Source of the DNA: Pseudomonas sp. FP1742
Lineage (GTDB): Bacteria > Pseudomonadota > Gammaproteobacteria > Pseudomonadales > Pseudomonadaceae
Direction of reading: 5' to 3'
DNA: 64,000 bases
Assembly: GCF_030687145.1 (NCBI RefSeq)
Contig: NZ_CP117460.1
Location: 4,402,001-4,466,000, forward strand
Shown: one piece after another, positions 62,203-64,000 of the stretch
Numbering within the stretch: position 1 is the stretch's first letter
Layout of the letters: the number at the start of each line of letters is the position of its first letter
Notes under the pieces: model-generated
What the model was told of the DNA's origin: nothing
Seen by the model: the letters and a program-made list of their open reading frames with translations, nothing else
The model's database searches: none
Made by a program: the position numbers and the translations under genes

Positions 62203-62616
62203 CTACGACAGATTGAGCGCCACGGCGGCGCGAATCAGCGCTTTCAAGGCTGTTTCATCAATCCGGTCGCCCTCGTGGAGATCGATGGCACGCCGGGTGT
62301 TGCCGTCGAGGCTGGCGTTGAACAACCCTGAAGGGTCTTCCAGCGAGGCGCCCTTGGCGAATGTCATCTTCACGGCATTCTTGTACGTCTCGCCGGTACA
62401 GAGGATGCCGGCATGGGACCAGACCGGAACGCCCCGCCACTTCAACTCCTCGACCACCTCGGGGTCGGCCTGTTTGATGAGCGTCCGAACCCGGGCGAGT
62501 GTCTCGCCCCGCCAATCATCCAGCGCCTTGATTTTCGCGTCGATCAGCGCAGAGGCAGAGCCTTCGCCCTCGGCGTCCGTTGAGCCCGACGCCTCCTTGG
62601 TTGTCGCCTTCTTCAT
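62203..62616 (-). CDS. DUF1801 family protein
   Basis: A 137-residue protein of the YdhG/DUF1801 type: LDDWRGETLARVRTLIKQAD, EELKWRGVPVWSHAGILCTG and KNAVKMTFAKGASLEDP. A Lys/Thr/Ala-rich N-terminal tail precedes the domain. The start at 62616 follows AGGGAGAG; 62637 is possible. Function unknown. Confidence 0.87.
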   Translation of the reverse strand: MKKATTKEASGSTDAEGEGSASALIDAKIKALDDWRGETLARVRTLIKQADPEVVEELKWRGVPVWSHAGILCTGETYKNAVKMTFAKGASLEDPSGLFNASLDGNTRRAIDLHEGDRIDETALKALIRAAVALNLS

Positions 62617-62679
62617 GATGGTTCTCTCCCTCTTCATGATGATCGAAGCTCGCCCGCCACTGGAGTATCGCTGACTGGA

Positions 62680-63312
62680 CTACAACCCAGGGCGTTGCAG
62701 CTTGACCCACTCCTGTACTGCGGGTCGCTGCCACTGGCGCTGCGCGTATTCCACCAGCGCGGGTGGCACGGAATCACCATTGAGTATCAGCCGGTTGAGC
62801 ATCAGGGCCAGATCCACATCGGCAATCGACCATTGCCCGAACAAGTACTTGGGGCCGCCAGCCAGCAGCGCTTGCGCAGCGTCGAACAACTTGTTCTTTG
62901 CCACCTCGGCTGCCGGCGACAAGGGCTCCGATTTGAGGCCATAAAACACCACCAGTGTAGATCGCTCCTGCCGAATGGGTAGCAGGTCACTGCGCAGCCA
63001 TGCCTGGACTTGCCGTGCCTTCGCACGCTGCTTCAGGTCTTGCGGGTAAACCGGCGTCCGCGGGAAAACGTCTTCCAGGTATTCCGTGATCGCCGAGGAT
63101 TCGGACAAGGCGAAGTCGCCCTGCACGAGGGTCGGTACGCGCTGGGTCAGGGAGAGGCTGGTATAGTCTGCCGCCTGGTTTTCAGCCGTTTCGAGGTTGA
63201 GCGGGGTCATGTCGAATTCGATGCCCTTTTCGCGAAGAACCACGAAGGCCGACATGGCATAGGGGCTGGTCAATTGAGAGTCGACGTACAGACGCAGGCG
63301 GGCATTGTTCAC
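62680..63312 (-). CDS. Glutathione S-transferase (YfcF-like)
   Basis: A 210-residue GST. The thioredoxin-fold half has SPYAMSAFVVLREKGIEF (active-site Ser/Tyr region), RVPTLVQGDFALSESSAITE (cis-Pro and glutathione-binding ESSAI) and the helical half has FGQWSIADVDLALMLNRL. The GTG start at 63312 follows GGAG and gives the family length; an ATG at 63375 would add 21 unlike residues. Confidence 0.88.
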   Translation of the reverse strand: MNNARLRLYVDSQLTSPYAMSAFVVLREKGIEFDMTPLNLETAENQAADYTSLSLTQRVPTLVQGDFALSESSAITEYLEDVFPRTPVYPQDLKQRAKARQVQAWLRSDLLPIRQERSTLVVFYGLKSEPLSPAAEVAKNKLFDAAQALLAGGPKYLFGQWSIADVDLALMLNRLILNGDSVPPALVEYAQRQWQRPAVQEWVKLQRPGL

Positions 63313-63503
63313 GGGGCGATCTCCATATGCTTGAACAGACACCCTACGAAATCCGGAACCATAAATAAAATTCATGATTTTTATGGGCGCATTCCTGCGC
63401 GGAATGCCGGCTGGCGCAGCTCGCCGCTCTAGCCCCTGAATCCTCGCCGGAGGGCAAATAAGAGCTAATATTCACCTGTATCCCCCTGCAAAGGACTGCA
63501 ACC

Positions 63504-64000
63504 ATGAGCCGGCTCGAGCTACTGACCAAATGGAATCGCATGATCGTACGGTTGCAGATCGAACACGAAATCAGTGCCCGGAATTTCGAGAAATTCAGCT
63601 GGAAACTGGGCATTCCCTGCGTGGTGCTGTCAGCGATAGTCAGCGCCAGCGTCTTTGGCTCAATCAGTGACTCCTCGCCGCCATGGCTCCAATATGCCGC
63701 CGGCATCCTTTCACTCCTGACCCTGGTGTTGAGCTCGGTTCAGACCTTCCTGAACTTTGACATCCGGGCTGCCGGGCACAAAGACACCTGCGAGAAACTC
63801 GGGGCGATATCCCGTGAGATCCAGGACGAGATTGCCAGCGGCAAGGACGAGGTGACCCTGGGTCCCATCATTTTGGACATCCGCAAACGCATCGATGCGA
63901 TTCTTCTGGATGCCCCGACCTTGCCCAAGTCAACGATAAGGAAGCTGGGGGATGTTCGCGTCCACCCGGAGCCCCCGCCAGAGGAGCAAGACACCGTTCC
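63504..64000 (+). CDS. SLATT-domain membrane protein, cut by the right window edge
   Basis: The frame starts at ATG 63504 and stays open to the edge (165 codons). It begins MSRLELLTKWNRMIVRLQIE, has two helices (VVLSAIVSASVFGSI and YAAGILSLLTLVLSSVQTFL) and a following helical region (HKDTCEKLGAISREIQDEIA). This is the two-TM SLATT layout, found as pore-forming effector of nucleotide-signal defence systems and also alone. The C-terminus (PEPPPEEQDTV) seems near its end. Whether a sensor or nucleotidyltransferase partner follows lies outside the window. Confidence 0.72.
   Translation, partial: MSRLELLTKWNRMIVRLQIEHEISARNFEKFSWKLGIPCVVLSAIVSASVFGSISDSSPPWLQYAAGILSLLTLVLSSVQTFLNFDIRAAGHKDTCEKLGAISREIQDEIASGKDEVTLGPIILDIRKRIDAILLDAPTLPKSTIRKLGDVRVHPEPPPEEQDTV

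Noticed and set aside
1..64000. Prophage, insertion sequence, integrase or tRNA attachment site as mobility signs of the island
   Set aside because: No transposase, integrase, phage gene or tRNA was seen, so mobility of the block cannot be claimed from this window.

Overview
The window looks like a chromosomal segment of a Pseudomonas of the fluorescens/putida type. It is GC-rich, its proteins read as pseudomonad proteins, it carries the typical 'tgtgggagcgggcttgctcgcgaa' REP palindromes, and it has many sites matching the Anr/FNR consensus TTGATnnnnATCAA. No rRNA, tRNA, CRISPR array, transposase or integrase was seen.

Bases 1 to about 39,800 form one functional block, a low-oxygen/stress survival island. 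It holds four universal stress proteins (one cut by the window edge), a GNAT acetyltransferase, an MgtC/DUF4010 membrane protein, a Ca2+-type P-type ATPase, a triple-BON protein, a hemerythrin-tailed P1B ATPase, an ArcD-like antiporter, Hsp20, a PolX relic, an erythromycin-esterase-like enzyme, an alpha/beta hydrolase, two phosphoribosyltransferases, a Spy/CpxP-like periplasmic protein and a nitroreductase. It also has a three-gene cell-wall/polysaccharide set (deacetylase, DUF4015 hydrolase, serine hydrolase-NamZ fusion) and an operon for an acyl-CoA synthetase, a pyruvate dehydrogenase-like E1alpha/E1beta/E2 and a private acyl carrier protein. A BCAM0308-type zinc-ribbon protein, an extra GroEL, an extra FtsH, a small K+ channel, a phosphoketolase, two closely similar four-cysteine FNR-like regulators and a zinc alcohol dehydrogenase complete it. 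Eight perfect and about six one-mismatch Anr/FNR boxes lie in the intergenic gaps of this block, usually 58-136 bp before a start codon. By gene content it is a pseudomonad counterpart of the Burkholderia cenocepacia lxa locus and of the mycobacterial DosR dormancy regulon.

Bases 39,800 to 64,000 are ordinary accessory chromosome: an orphan sensor kinase; a Tat-signal aldo/keto reductase between two REP pairs; an alpha/beta hydrolase; a sugar-lipid modification operon (uronate epimerase, DPM1-like GT2, LABN protein, ArnT-like GT39, SdiA-regulated-like protein); an NmrA-like SDR; a MATE pump; a TetR/DJ-1 pair; DUF2867 and SYLF proteins; LysR and TauE/TSUP; an exported protein made of fifteen 13-residue repeats; a lipoprotein; a cytochrome c; small enzymes; a GlxA-type regulator; a thioesterase; a GST; and at the right edge a SLATT-domain membrane protein.

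Inferred working of the island: O2 depletion activates Anr or the two local FNR paralogues, which switch on protein protection (USPs, Hsp20, GroEL, FtsH), ion control (two P-type ATPases, K+ channel, MgtC-like protein), fermentative carbon flow (phosphoketolase, pyruvate dehydrogenase, acyl-CoA synthetase, alcohol dehydrogenase) and envelope remodelling. All functions are inferred from motifs and family recall; no search was run.
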